This document shows, piece after piece, positions 6,982 to 13,695 of a stretch of DNA of 17,255 nucleotides. A program made the translations under genes and the position numbers. How positions within the stretch are numbered: position 1 is the first letter of the stretch; the number at the start of each line of letters is the position of its first letter. The DNA is from DASTHS01 sp035718085. Lineage in GTDB: Bacteria; Actinomycetota; Acidimicrobiia; Acidimicrobiales; Palsa-688. Under the pieces are notes generated by a model. It worked only from the letters and a program-made list of their open reading frames with translations, ran no database searches and was not told the origin of the DNA. The stretch is taken from positions 1 through 17,255 of the forward strand of contig DASTHS010000227.1 of NCBI GenBank assembly GCA_035718085.1, read 5' to 3'.

Positions 6982-9345
6982 CTACGCCGCGCCCAGCTCG
7001 CTGGCGGCCAGGGCGGCGGTGGTGATCGCGGGCGCCGACAGGCCGTGGAGCTCGTAGAGCTCGGCCACGCTGCCGGACTGGCCGAAGGTGTCGACGCCGA
7101 GGGCGACGGTCGGGCACCCGGCGGCCGAGCCGAGCCACGCCATCGTCGACGACGCCGCGTCGTGCACCGTCACCAGCGGCACCCCCGGGGCGAACAGGGC
7201 CGCCAGCACCGCCGGCCGGCCCGGCACCCGCCCCTCGCGCAGCCCGCCGCGGACCGCCGCCTGCCAGCCCCGGTAGAGCCGGTCGAGGCTGCACACGTCG
7301 ACCACCCGGGCGGCCACCCCCTCGTCGGCGAGCTCGGCGGCGGCGGCGATCACCTCGGGTAGCACCGCTCCCGAGGCGGCCAGCTGCACCGCCGGCCGGT
7401 CGGGGTCGGGCGCCTCGAGCAGCCGGTAGCCGCCGGCCAGCACCGCAGCCCGCAGGGCGTCGTCGCCGATCCGGGTGCGGGCCGCCTCGAACGGCGCCTG
7501 GTCGAGGGGACGGGTGGTCAACCGGAAGTAGGTGGCCCCGTCGTCGTCGCCGGGGTCGAGCACGCGGGCCACGGCGTCGGCCAGCTGCCAGTCGAGGGCG
7601 CCGGCGTAGGCCGGCTCGCAGCAGACCACCCCGGGCAGCTGCAGGCCGAGGCCGGCGGTCACCGTCGACTGGTGGGCGCCGCCCTCGGGCGCCAGGGTCA
7701 CCCCGGAGGGGGTGCCGGCCACGATGAAGCGGCTGCCGCTGTAGAGGGCGTGGATGAACGCGTCGAGGCCCCGGCACACGAACGGGTCGTAGACGGTGCC
7801 GACCGGCACGAGCGGCTGGGACGACAGGTCGTCGGCGAGGCCGAGCTGGCCGAGCAGCAGGAACAGGTTCATCTCGCTGATGCCGAGCTCGATGTGCTGG
7901 CCGCGTGGTGTCTGGGCCCACTTCAAGAGGGCGTCGGGCTCGGCCCAGTCGGGCACGTCGGCGGGGGAGAAGACCCCGAGGCGGTTGATGACGCCGGCCA
8001 GGTTGGTGGAGGTGGCCACGTCGGGGGCGGTGGTCACCAGCAGAGGCGCGAGGCCCGGGTCGCGGCTGAGGTCGGTGAGCAGCCGGCCGAACGCCTCCTG
8101 GGTGGACGTGGGCCGGGTCGCCGGGCGGGGGTCGATGCGAGCCGGGACGGCGGGCGGCGTCGGCCGGTCGGGCGGCCGGCGGCGCAGCAGCTCGCCCCGG
8201 GCGGCGCACAGCGCGCCGGCGGGGGTGGTGGGGTCGAGCCGGTCGAGCTCGGTGGCCGCGTCGAGGCCGAGGGCGGCGCGCATGGCGTCGACCTGCGCGG
8301 TGGTCATCAGCGCCGAGTGGTTGCGGGGGTTGCCGGCGATGGGCAGGCCCCAGCCCTTCACCGTGTAGGCGAACACCACGCTCGGCCGGTCGGTGACGGC
8401 GTCGCAGGCGGCGAAGGCGTCGAGCAGCGACGCCAGGTCGTGGCCGCCGAGGTCGGTGACCAGGGGCCCGAGGTCGTCGTCGGCGACGTCGGCGACCGCC
8501 GCGGTCACCTCCGGCGGGGCGCCCTGCAGGAACCGGTCGCGCAGCGCCGACCCGTGCAGGGCGAACAGCGACTGGTAGTGCTCGTTCGGCATGCCGTCGA
8601 TCCAGGCCCGCAGGGCGGCGCCGTGGGGCCGCTCGAACGCGGCCGACAGCCGGCGGCCGTACTTGACGGCGGCGACGTGCCAGCCGGCCGCCTCGAACTG
8701 GCGGGTGAACTGGTCGATGCGCACCCCGGGCACCACCCGGTCGAGCGACTGGCGGTTGAGGTCGACCACCCACAGCACGTCGCCGAGGCCGGCGGTGGCG
8801 GGGTCGGCCACCGCCTCCCAGATGTTGCCCTCGTCGAGCTCGGCGTCGCCGAGCAGGGCCACGAACCGCGCCGGCGGCCGGGGCCCGAAGTGGGCGTCGA
8901 CGTAGCGGCGGGTCACCGCCGCGAACAGCGGGGCGGCGGCCCCCAGGCCCACCGAGCCGGTCGAGAAGTCGACGTAGGCCCGGTCGGGGTCCTTGGTGCG
9001 CGACGGGTAGGCCTGCAGCCCGCCGGCGGCGCGCAGCGTGGGGAGGGCCGAGCGGTCGAGGTTGCCGAGCAGGTACTCGATGGCGTGGAACACCGGCGAC
9101 GCGTGGGGCTTGACCGCCACCCGGTCGTGGGGGCCGAGGTGGGCCAGGTAGAGGGCGGTCATGACGCTCACCAGCGAGGCGCTCGACGCCTGGTGGCCGC
9201 CGACCTTCACCCCGTCGCCGGTGTCCCGCTCATGGTTGGCGAGGTCGACCATGCGCACGGCCAGCCACAGCACCCGCCGTTGCACCTCCTCGAGGGCGTC
9301 GAGGTCGACGCCGGCGGCGGCGCGGTCGGTGGTGAGCCCGGTCAC
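6982..9345 (-). CDS. AceE-like thiamine-diphosphate 2-oxoacid dehydrogenase E1 / transketolase-type enzyme
   Basis: The 787-residue protein follows the layout of homodimeric pyruvate dehydrogenase E1 (AceE). It has GHQASS (50-55), KPHASPVFHA (79-88), GLQAYPS (109-115), STGSVGLG (128-135), the ThDP/Mg motif GDAELDE (166-172) with Asn at 197, TVKGWGLPIAGNPRNHS (328-344), ELGISEMN with likely catalytic Glu491, and GTPSGVTLAPEGGAHQS (544-560). AceE-type enzymes decarboxylate a 2-oxoacid and pass the acyl group to a lipoyl E2. The motif reads GDA rather than the usual GDG, and the protein is about 100 residues shorter than E. coli AceE. No E2 or E3 gene is adjacent, so the substrate is uncertain; a specialised 2-oxoacid enzyme or a transketolase-like activity is possible. 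The GTG start at 9345 is 38 bases after prfC, suggesting cotranscription. Confidence 0.8.
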   Translation of the reverse strand: MTGLTTDRAAAGVDLDALEEVQRRVLWLAVRMVDLANHERDTGDGVKVGGHQASSASLVSVMTALYLAHLGPHDRVAVKPHASPVFHAIEYLLGNLDRSALPTLRAAGGLQAYPSRTKDPDRAYVDFSTGSVGLGAAAPLFAAVTRRYVDAHFGPRPPARFVALLGDAELDEGNIWEAVADPATAGLGDVLWVVDLNRQSLDRVVPGVRIDQFTRQFEAAGWHVAAVKYGRRLSAAFERPHGAALRAWIDGMPNEHYQSLFALHGSALRDRFLQGAPPEVTAAVADVADDDLGPLVTDLGGHDLASLLDAFAACDAVTDRPSVVFAYTVKGWGLPIAGNPRNHSALMTTAQVDAMRAALGLDAATELDRLDPTTPAGALCAARGELLRRRPPDRPTPPAVPARIDPRPATRPTSTQEAFGRLLTDLSRDPGLAPLLVTTAPDVATSTNLAGVINRLGVFSPADVPDWAEPDALLKWAQTPRGQHIELGISEMNLFLLLGQLGLADDLSSQPLVPVGTVYDPFVCRGLDAFIHALYSGSRFIVAGTPSGVTLAPEGGAHQSTVTAGLGLQLPGVVCCEPAYAGALDWQLADAVARVLDPGDDDGATYFRLTTRPLDQAPFEAARTRIGDDALRAAVLAGGYRLLEAPDPDRPAVQLAASGAVLPEVIAAAAELADEGVAARVVDVCSLDRLYRGWQAAVRGGLREGRVPGRPAVLAALFAPGVPLVTVHDAASSTMAWLGSAAGCPTVALGVDTFGQSGSVAELYELHGLSAPAITTAALAASELGAA

Positions 9346-9383
9346 CCGTCCATCTTGGGCCCGGCGCCGCGACTTGGTGGGGC

Positions 9384-10970
9384 TCAGGTGGTGAGGATCG
9401 GGTCCAGCACCCAGTCGGGGTGGTCGGAGGCCAGGCGGGCGAGCACGTAGGGCGAGTCGAACGCCGCCAGCAGGGCGCCGTCATCGCGCTCGAGCACCAT
9501 CGCGGAGATGTAGCCCTTCAGCGCCTCGGCGGTGGCGGCGTCGGTGCGGCGCACGGCGCGTTCGGTGACCGGGCCGAGGCGCACCTCGGCGCCGAACTCG
9601 TGGGCCATGCGGTGGGTGAACACCTCGAACTGCATCTGGCCGACGGCCGCCAGCACCGGCTCGGGGGTGGAGGGCCGGTGCAGCACCTGCACCACGCCTT
9701 CCTGCGCCAACTGGGCCACCCCACGCTTGAACTGCTTGGAGCGGCTCACGTCGACGGGCGATGCCGCGGTGAACAACTCCGGCGGGAAGGCCGGGATCCG
9801 GGGGAAGCGCACGGGCTGGTCGAGGTAGACGGCGTCGCCGATGTGCAGGCCGCTGGCGTTGACCAGGGCCACCACGTCCCCGGGCCACGCGTCGTCGACG
9901 GTCGTGCGCTCGGCACCGAAGACGCTCGTCGCGTACTTCGTGGCGAACGGCTTGCCGGTCGGTTCGTGGGTCAGGGTCATGCCGCGCTCGAAGTGACCGC
10001 TGCACACCCGCACGAAGGCCATGTGGTCACGATGCGCCGGGTTCATGTTCGCCTGCACCTTGAACACGAACCCCGAGAAGGGCGCGTCGAGGGGGCGGGG
10101 GACTCCGGCGTCGTCCAACTGGGGCGACGGGCCGGGGGCCAGGTCGACCACGGCGTCGAGGAGGTGGCGGACCCCGAAGTTGGTGACCGCCGACCCGACG
10201 AACACCGGGGTCGACTCGCCCTCGAGGAAGCTCTTCTCGTCGACGACGGCGCCGACCTCGTCGAGCAGCGCGCACTCGTCGGCGGCGCGCTCCCACGCCG
10301 GGCCGAGCTCGGATGCGGCGGTGGCCGCGTCGAGGCGCTCCTCGCCAGCGGCGGTCGACCCACGCTCGGTGCGGGTGAAGCGCACGAAGCCGCCGTCGCG
10401 CCGGTCGATCACCCCCCTGAAGTCACCCGGGTCGCCCACCGGCCAGGTGACCGGCGTGGGGCGCAGCCCGATCTGCGCCTCGATCTCGTCGAGCAGCTCG
10501 AGGGGCTCACGGCCGGGCCGGTCGAGCTTGTTGAGGAACGTGAGCACCGGCAGGTTGCGGGCTCGGCACACCTCGAACAGCTTCAAGGTCTGCGGCTCGA
10601 CGCCCCGGGCGGCGTCGAGCACCATCACCGCGGCGTCGGCAGCGGCCAGCACCCGGTACGTGTCCTCGGAGAAGTCCCGGTGGCCGGGGGTGTCGAGCAG
10701 GTTGACGGTGTGGTCGCGATAGCGGAACTGCAGCACCGTCGAGCTGATCGAGATGCCCCGCTGCTGCTCGAGGGCCATCCAGTCGCTGGTGACCCGGCGA
10801 CGGCCGGCGGCGGCCTTCACCGCCCCCGCCTCCTGGATCGCCCCCGCGTAGAGCAGGAACTTCTCGGTGAGGGTGGTCTTGCCCGCGTCGGGGTGGCTGA
10901 TGATGGCGAAGGTGCGCCGAGAGGCGGCGTGACGGCCCACCTCGCCGGCGGTCTGGGGGTCGTGCGCCAC
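9384..10970 (-). CDS. prfC: Peptide chain release factor 3 (RF3)
   Basis: RF3 is a ribosome-bound GTPase that recycles RF1 and RF2 after peptide release. The 528-residue length is nearly that of E. coli RF3 (529). GTPase motifs are G1 SHPDAGKTTL (25-34), G2 RGISISST (71-78), G3 DTPGHRDFSEDTYR (93-106) and G4 NKLD (147-150); the SHPDAGKTTLTEK and SEDTYR forms separate RF3 from EF-G. The C-terminal half keeps the RF3 pattern, for example FKRGVAQLAQEGVVQVL and VGQMQFEVFTHRM. Translation appears to begin at GTG 10968-10970, just ahead of the conserved RRTFAIISHP. The gene is divergent from the MFS gene across 114 bases. Confidence 0.95.
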   Translation of the reverse strand: MAHDPQTAGEVGRHAASRRTFAIISHPDAGKTTLTEKFLLYAGAIQEAGAVKAAAGRRRVTSDWMALEQQRGISISSTVLQFRYRDHTVNLLDTPGHRDFSEDTYRVLAAADAAVMVLDAARGVEPQTLKLFEVCRARNLPVLTFLNKLDRPGREPLELLDEIEAQIGLRPTPVTWPVGDPGDFRGVIDRRDGGFVRFTRTERGSTAAGEERLDAATAASELGPAWERAADECALLDEVGAVVDEKSFLEGESTPVFVGSAVTNFGVRHLLDAVVDLAPGPSPQLDDAGVPRPLDAPFSGFVFKVQANMNPAHRDHMAFVRVCSGHFERGMTLTHEPTGKPFATKYATSVFGAERTTVDDAWPGDVVALVNASGLHIGDAVYLDQPVRFPRIPAFPPELFTAASPVDVSRSKQFKRGVAQLAQEGVVQVLHRPSTPEPVLAAVGQMQFEVFTHRMAHEFGAEVRLGPVTERAVRRTDAATAEALKGYISAMVLERDDGALLAAFDSPYVLARLASDHPDWVLDPILTT

Positions 10971-11084
10971 GGTCGCGCCAGGCTACCGGCGGTGGTGGCG
11001 GCTCAAGGTCCCGGGGCCGGCTGCCGATGCGCAGACAGGAGCGGGGTCGTCGAGCCCCTGCCCGCCTCGACCCCGGAGCCAGGA

Positions 11085-12323
11085 TTGCCCGACACCCGCG
11101 CCCGCCTGCCCCGCCCGTTCTGGCGGCTCTGGGCGAGCGCGATGAGCTCCGACCTGGGTGACGGCCTGGTGCTGGTCGCCCTGCCGCTCCTGGCCCTGAC
11201 GTTGACCCACGACCCACTCCCCGTAGCCGGGGTGGCCGTCGCCGACCAGCTGCCGGCCTTCCTGCTCGCCCCGCTGATCGGGGTGTTGATCGACCGCGTC
11301 GACCGTCGGGTCGTCATCGTGACCGTGCAGGTGCTGCAGTGCGCGGTGGCCGGGGGGCTGGCGGTGATGGTGGCGCACGGCCGGGTCACCCTGCCGATGC
11401 TGTATGGGGCAGCGGCGTTGCTCGGGGCCTCGGCCACGGCCTTCTCGGTGTGCAAGAGCGTGCTCGTGCCGGCGCTGGTGCCCGACGTCGACCTCGAACG
11501 GGCCAACGGCAGGCTGTTCGTCGCCGAGGCGTCGGCGCGCGACCTCGCCGGCCAGGGCATCGGCGGCATGGCGTTCGCGGCGGGCCGGGCCGTGCCCTTC
11601 GCCGCCGACGCGCTGAGCTTCCTGGCCTCGGGCGCCCTCCTGCTCACCTGCCTGCCGCCGCGTTCGGTGGTGGTCGCCGGGCAGCCGTCGTGGCGCACCG
11701 ACCTGGTCGACGGCTTCCGCTGGTTCGCCGGGCATCGTGAGCTGCAGCGCCTCGCGGCCATGGTTTGCACGTTCGCGGGCTGCCAGTCAGCCGCGTTCGC
11801 CACCTTGGCGCTGTTCCTCACCACCCAGGTGCACGCGGGGCGAGTGCTCTTCGGCGTGCTGCTCATGGTCGGCTCGCTCGGCAGCCTGTGCGGCACCGTC
11901 CTGGCCCCGCGCTTGGCGCACCGCTACGGGTCGTGGGCCGCCACCGCGATCGGCGGCACCGCCGCCGGCTACGCCTACGTGCTGCTGGCGGCCCACACGT
12001 CCCCAGTCGTCGCCGGGCTGGGCCTGGCGGTGGAGGGGTGGGCGGTGGTGGTGGGGAACGTGGCCTCCTCGTCGCTGCGGCAGCGGCTGATCCCCGACGA
12101 CCTGCGCGGCCGGGTGGGCACGGTCTTCCGGATGGGGTTGCTCGGCAGCGGGGTCGTCGGGGCGGCCCTCGGCGGCCTGCTGGCCGGCGCCCTCGGCATG
12201 CGCAGCGAGATGGCCGCCGTGGCGGCAGCCCAACTGGCCATGGTCGCGGTGCTCTGCCGGCCGCGCCGGCCGGCGCTGCGGGTCGTCGCCGCACCCCGGC
12301 CGGTGCTCAGCGGCGCGGCCTGA
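11085..12323 (+). CDS. Major facilitator superfamily transporter (EntS/MFS_3-like exporter)
   Basis: The 412-residue protein has about ten to twelve hydrophobic helices and the MFS inter-helix motif in the variant form GVLIDRVDRR (66-75). It begins with a short basic stretch followed by FWRLWASAMSSDLGDGLVLVALPLLAL, a typical first helix of EntS-like and MFS_3 exporters, with a repeat of similar structure in the second half. Proton-driven drug or metabolite efflux is the usual role; the substrate cannot be told. The frame is open for more than 1.6 kb upstream, but that is antisense to prfC. TTG at 11085 is preferred because GGAG at 11075-11078 lies six bases before it and the protein then starts right before helix one. 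An ATG at 11143 would cut into it. Confidence 0.85.
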   Translation: MPDTRARLPRPFWRLWASAMSSDLGDGLVLVALPLLALTLTHDPLPVAGVAVADQLPAFLLAPLIGVLIDRVDRRVVIVTVQVLQCAVAGGLAVMVAHGRVTLPMLYGAAALLGASATAFSVCKSVLVPALVPDVDLERANGRLFVAEASARDLAGQGIGGMAFAAGRAVPFAADALSFLASGALLLTCLPPRSVVVAGQPSWRTDLVDGFRWFAGHRELQRLAAMVCTFAGCQSAAFATLALFLTTQVHAGRVLFGVLLMVGSLGSLCGTVLAPRLAHRYGSWAATAIGGTAAGYAYVLLAAHTSPVVAGLGLAVEGWAVVVGNVASSSLRQRLIPDDLRGRVGTVFRMGLLGSGVVGAALGGLLAGALGMRSEMAAVAAAQLAMVAVLCRPRRPALRVVAAPRPVLSGAA

Positions 12324-12329
12324 AGCTCT

Positions 12330-12343
12330 CCGGCGGCCGCCGG
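12330..12343 (+). terminator. Candidate GC hairpin after the MFS gene
   Basis: CCGGCGGCCGCCGG is a perfect 14-base palindrome seven bases after the MFS stop codon. It can fold as a 5-bp stem with a GGCC loop. No T tract follows. Its position suggests a terminator, but short GC palindromes are common in this genome. Confidence 0.3.
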
Positions 12344-12411
12344 GGGTGTCGTCGTCCGCGCCCGTCGGTGTGGCACCGTGGCGGGGCACACCCTTCTCGA
12401 TGGAGGTGGCA

Positions 12412-12609
12412 GTGGATCGCCAGCGTGACCGGACCGTGACGCACCGCCGGGTCGACGAGCTCGAGCCCGGCGACCGGACCCTCGACTACGGCACCGTGGC
12501 CCACCGCGAGGGCCGGAAGGTGTGGTTCGACGACCGGATCGTCACCTTCCCATCGCCGTCCGACGAGGTGGGCGTCGAGGAGACCGCCGAGGGCCGCCTG
12601 CGTCGTTGA
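12412..12609 (+). CDS. Small hypothetical protein, 65 residues
   Basis: The family is not recognised. GTG at 12412 is chosen because a strong Shine-Dalgarno GGAGG (12402-12406) precedes it by five bases; an in-frame start at 12346 would add 22 residues and lacks such a site. The peptide is highly charged and reads like a small beta-barrel, with VDELEPGDRTLDYGTVAHRE, then GRKVWFDDRIVTFPSP, ending in an acidic stretch and a basic RLRR tail. There is no signal peptide or membrane helix. It follows the MFS gene by 88 bases on the same strand and converges with the next gene. Third-position GC bias is strong, which supports it being real. Confidence 0.6.
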   Translation: MDRQRDRTVTHRRVDELEPGDRTLDYGTVAHREGRKVWFDDRIVTFPSPSDEVGVEETAEGRLRR

Positions 12610-12615
12610 CGCAGC

Positions 12616-12637
12616 TCGGCGGCGCGCCGCTCGCCGA
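12616..12637. terminator. Candidate bidirectional terminator hairpin
   Basis: Between two convergent genes, TCGGCG (12616-12621) and CGCCGA (12632-12637) are inverted copies. Inside them lies a second palindrome, GCGGCGCGCCGC (12619-12630). Two alternative hairpins are possible. The location, in a 51-base convergent gap, suits a bidirectional terminator; there is no T tract. Confidence 0.3.
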
Positions 12638-12660
12638 CCAGGGCCGCAGGCCGGGTGGTG

Positions 12661-13128
12661 TCAGGCCAGGGCGAGCGGCCGGAGGTCGACGGAGGTGCCG
12701 CCACCAGCCGAGCCCACGCCCAGCTGCGCGGTCAGCACCGCGATGCGCTGGCCGGCCGCGGTGCGCAGGTACACGCCGAAGCAGTGGCCGTGGTCGGCGA
12801 TGCGGTCGACGAACACCGGCCCGGCCTCGGTGGCAGCGCGAAGGCGGGCGACCGTCGGGCGGTGGCAGCGGCCGAGCTCGAGGCTGCCGCCGCCGATGAG
12901 GCGCAGCTCGGCGTTCGACAGGGCCACGGTGGCGTCGTTGTCGACCGTCGACACCGGCGCACCGAGGGCGACGGCTCGCGCCGCGGCCACGAGCGACGAA
13001 CGGCGCTCACCCTGCCCGGCGCGCGCGGCCCGCCACAGCCGGACTTTGAGCGACCAGCGGTCGCGGCGTCGGAGCATGAGTGGGGGCATCGGTTGCTCCA
13101 TGCCTGTGTAGTTCCCCTTCCCGACCAT
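12661..13128 (-). CDS. Hypothetical protein, 155 residues
   Basis: The family is not recognised. The ATG at 13126-13128 is preceded on its strand by GGAGG four bases upstream, the best ribosome site in the area. The frame stays open to 13749, but the extension crosses a tRNA fragment and non-coding DNA. The N terminus (MVGKGNYTGMEQPMPPL) is followed by a basic region RRRDRWSLKVRLWRAARAGQ. A more hydrophobic alpha/beta part follows, containing VALSNAELRLIGGGSLELG, FVDRIADHGHCFGVYLRT and GQRIAVLTAQLGVG. There is no clear signal peptide or membrane helix. It is the last gene before the putative attachment site, about 260 bases from the tRNA fragment's 3' end. Confidence 0.55.
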   Translation of the reverse strand: MVGKGNYTGMEQPMPPLMLRRRDRWSLKVRLWRAARAGQGERRSSLVAAARAVALGAPVSTVDNDATVALSNAELRLIGGGSLELGRCHRPTVARLRAATEAGPVFVDRIADHGHCFGVYLRTAAGQRIAVLTAQLGVGSAGGGTSVDLRPLALA

Positions 13129-13369
13129 GAATCCTCCGTGCCGTGAGTCACGTGGCATGTTCCGGTTGTTCCCGTTCATCGCCGCTCGACGCCTTCCGGC
13201 GCGGCCACCGACGGTCACCTCATCGGTGTTGGCAGGGCCCGAACGGTGCCGGAGGCGGAAGTCGGCGTCACGTCGGGCGAGCTGGTAGCGGAGTAGCTCG
13301 TCGACGAGGGCGCGCTCGCGCAGCGTGTCCCTCAGGGGACGCCCTGGGCCACCATCTCTATGGTCAATG
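13129..13369. other. Non-coding or remnant DNA between the 155-residue gene and the att region
   Basis: No convincing gene is present. On the minus strand a stretch around 13200-13340 reads in the frame of the 155-residue gene with coding-like codon use (for example RDTLRERALVDELLRYQLAR). It has no ATG, GTG or TTG in a suitable place, so it may be the remnant of a gene that lost its start, or chance. The segment also carries the first copy of the 11-base repeat CTCTATGGTCA (13356-13366). Confidence 0.4.
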
Positions 13370-13385
13370 CCGACCTCGAGGTCGG
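13370..13385. repeat. Perfect 16-bp palindrome beside the tRNA fragment
   Basis: CCGACCTCGAGGTCGG is an exact palindrome. On the minus strand it begins five bases beyond the CCA end of the tRNA-Ser fragment. It can fold as a 6-bp stem with a TCGA loop, so it may be the original tRNA terminator; a recombinase arm site is the other possibility. Confidence 0.5.
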
Positions 13386-13390
13386 AGAAC

Positions 13391-13446
13391 TGGCGGAGGG
13401 AGTGGGATCTGAACCCACGGGGGCTTGCACCCCAAGGCTCTTCAAG
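13391..13446 (-). other. 3' half of tRNA-Ser(UGA): putative attachment (att) site
   Basis: Read on the minus strand, the segment starts at the anticodon loop CTTGAAG (13446-13440, anticodon TGA). It continues through the 3' anticodon strand AGCCT, a long serine-type variable arm (GGGG, TGCAAG, CCCC), a T arm GTGGG-TTCAGAT-CCCAC, the 3' acceptor strand TCCCTCC, G73 and an encoded CCA (13393-13391). No 5' half exists: the bases beyond 13446 do not supply the matching anticodon strand in place, a D arm or a GGAGGGA acceptor strand. Tyrosine integrases often cross over at a tRNA anticodon loop and leave exactly such a 3' copy, so this is read as the edge of an integrated element. A decayed tRNA gene is the alternative. 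Confidence 0.75.
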
Positions 13447-13647
13447 TGATGAAGAAGCCTTCCACCGGGTGGTCAGCGGTCCGCAACATCGCCTCTGAGC
13501 AGCACGTTCGCTCCTCGGCGTCCGATCAAGGCTGTGAAGAGCGAATGGCTCTATGGTCAGAATCACGGTCAGGGGCCCGTCCGCAGTCGTGTAGCCGGGC
13601 CGTTGGCGTGGTGCTCCCGGTGATCCCTCGCCACTGGCATGCCCGTT
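13447..13647. other. Gene-free leader between the att segment and the AbiE-like operator
   Basis: No supported gene is seen in these 201 bases. Composition is less GC-rich than the chromosome to the left. Bases 13450-13460 carry an imperfect inverted copy of 13435-13444 (AGGCT...TTCA against TGAA...AGCCT), so the att edge can form a hairpin. The second CTCTATGGTCA repeat also lies here. Confidence 0.4.
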
Positions 13648-13681
13648 CGTTCGGTGTTCGGTCGTTACCGAACACCGAACG
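13648..13681. promoter_or_regulatory. 34-bp perfect dyad operator before the AbiE-like cassette
   Basis: Arms CGTTCGGTGTTCGGT (13648-13662) and its exact reverse complement (13667-13681) flank a CGTT spacer. Each arm is itself a tandem of the heptamer GTTCGGT, giving four half-sites: two direct, then two inverted. The dyad ends 14 bases before the ATG at 13696 and covers the expected -35 region. It is therefore well placed as an operator for autorepression by the first gene's helix-turn-helix protein. Confidence 0.8.
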
Positions 13682-13683
13682 GA

Positions 13684-13689
13684 TACCAT
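13684..13689 (+). promoter_or_regulatory. Candidate -10 element, leaderless start of the AbiE-like cassette
   Basis: TACCAT (13684-13689) fits the TAnnnT form of an actinobacterial -10 hexamer. A start site about seven bases downstream would fall on the A of the ATG at 13696, giving a leaderless mRNA. This agrees with the absence of a Shine-Dalgarno sequence. No good -35 is visible; that region lies inside the dyad. Confidence 0.45.
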
Positions 13690-13695
13690 CTCATC

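Larger units (their letters stand above)
13356..13559 (+). repeat. Pair of 11-nt direct repeats CTCTATGGTCA flanking the att segment
   Basis: CTCTATGGTCA occurs at 13356-13366 and again at 13549-13559, 193 bases apart, with the tRNA-Ser fragment between them. Such pairs can be recombinase accessory sites or regulator sites. With only two copies, chance is not excluded. Confidence 0.3.

Noticed and set aside
7672..9450. A 592-codon plus-strand open frame opposite the AceE-like gene
   Set aside because: Gly/Val/Glu-rich shadow translation; the opposite strand has clear conserved motifs.
9420..11084. Upstream extension of the MFS frame
   Set aside because: It is antisense to prfC and lacks hydrophobic helices; the TTG at 11085 with its GGAG site gives a normal-length transporter.
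13143..13412. A small plus-strand open frame across the palindrome and tRNA fragment
   Set aside because: It is Arg/Gly-rich, overlaps non-coding features, and has no ribosome site or codon bias.
13391..13490. A complete tRNA-Ser gene on the minus strand
   Set aside because: There is no D arm and no GGAGGGA acceptor strand in the expected position, and the anticodon stem cannot close with a seven-base loop, so only a 3' fragment is supported.
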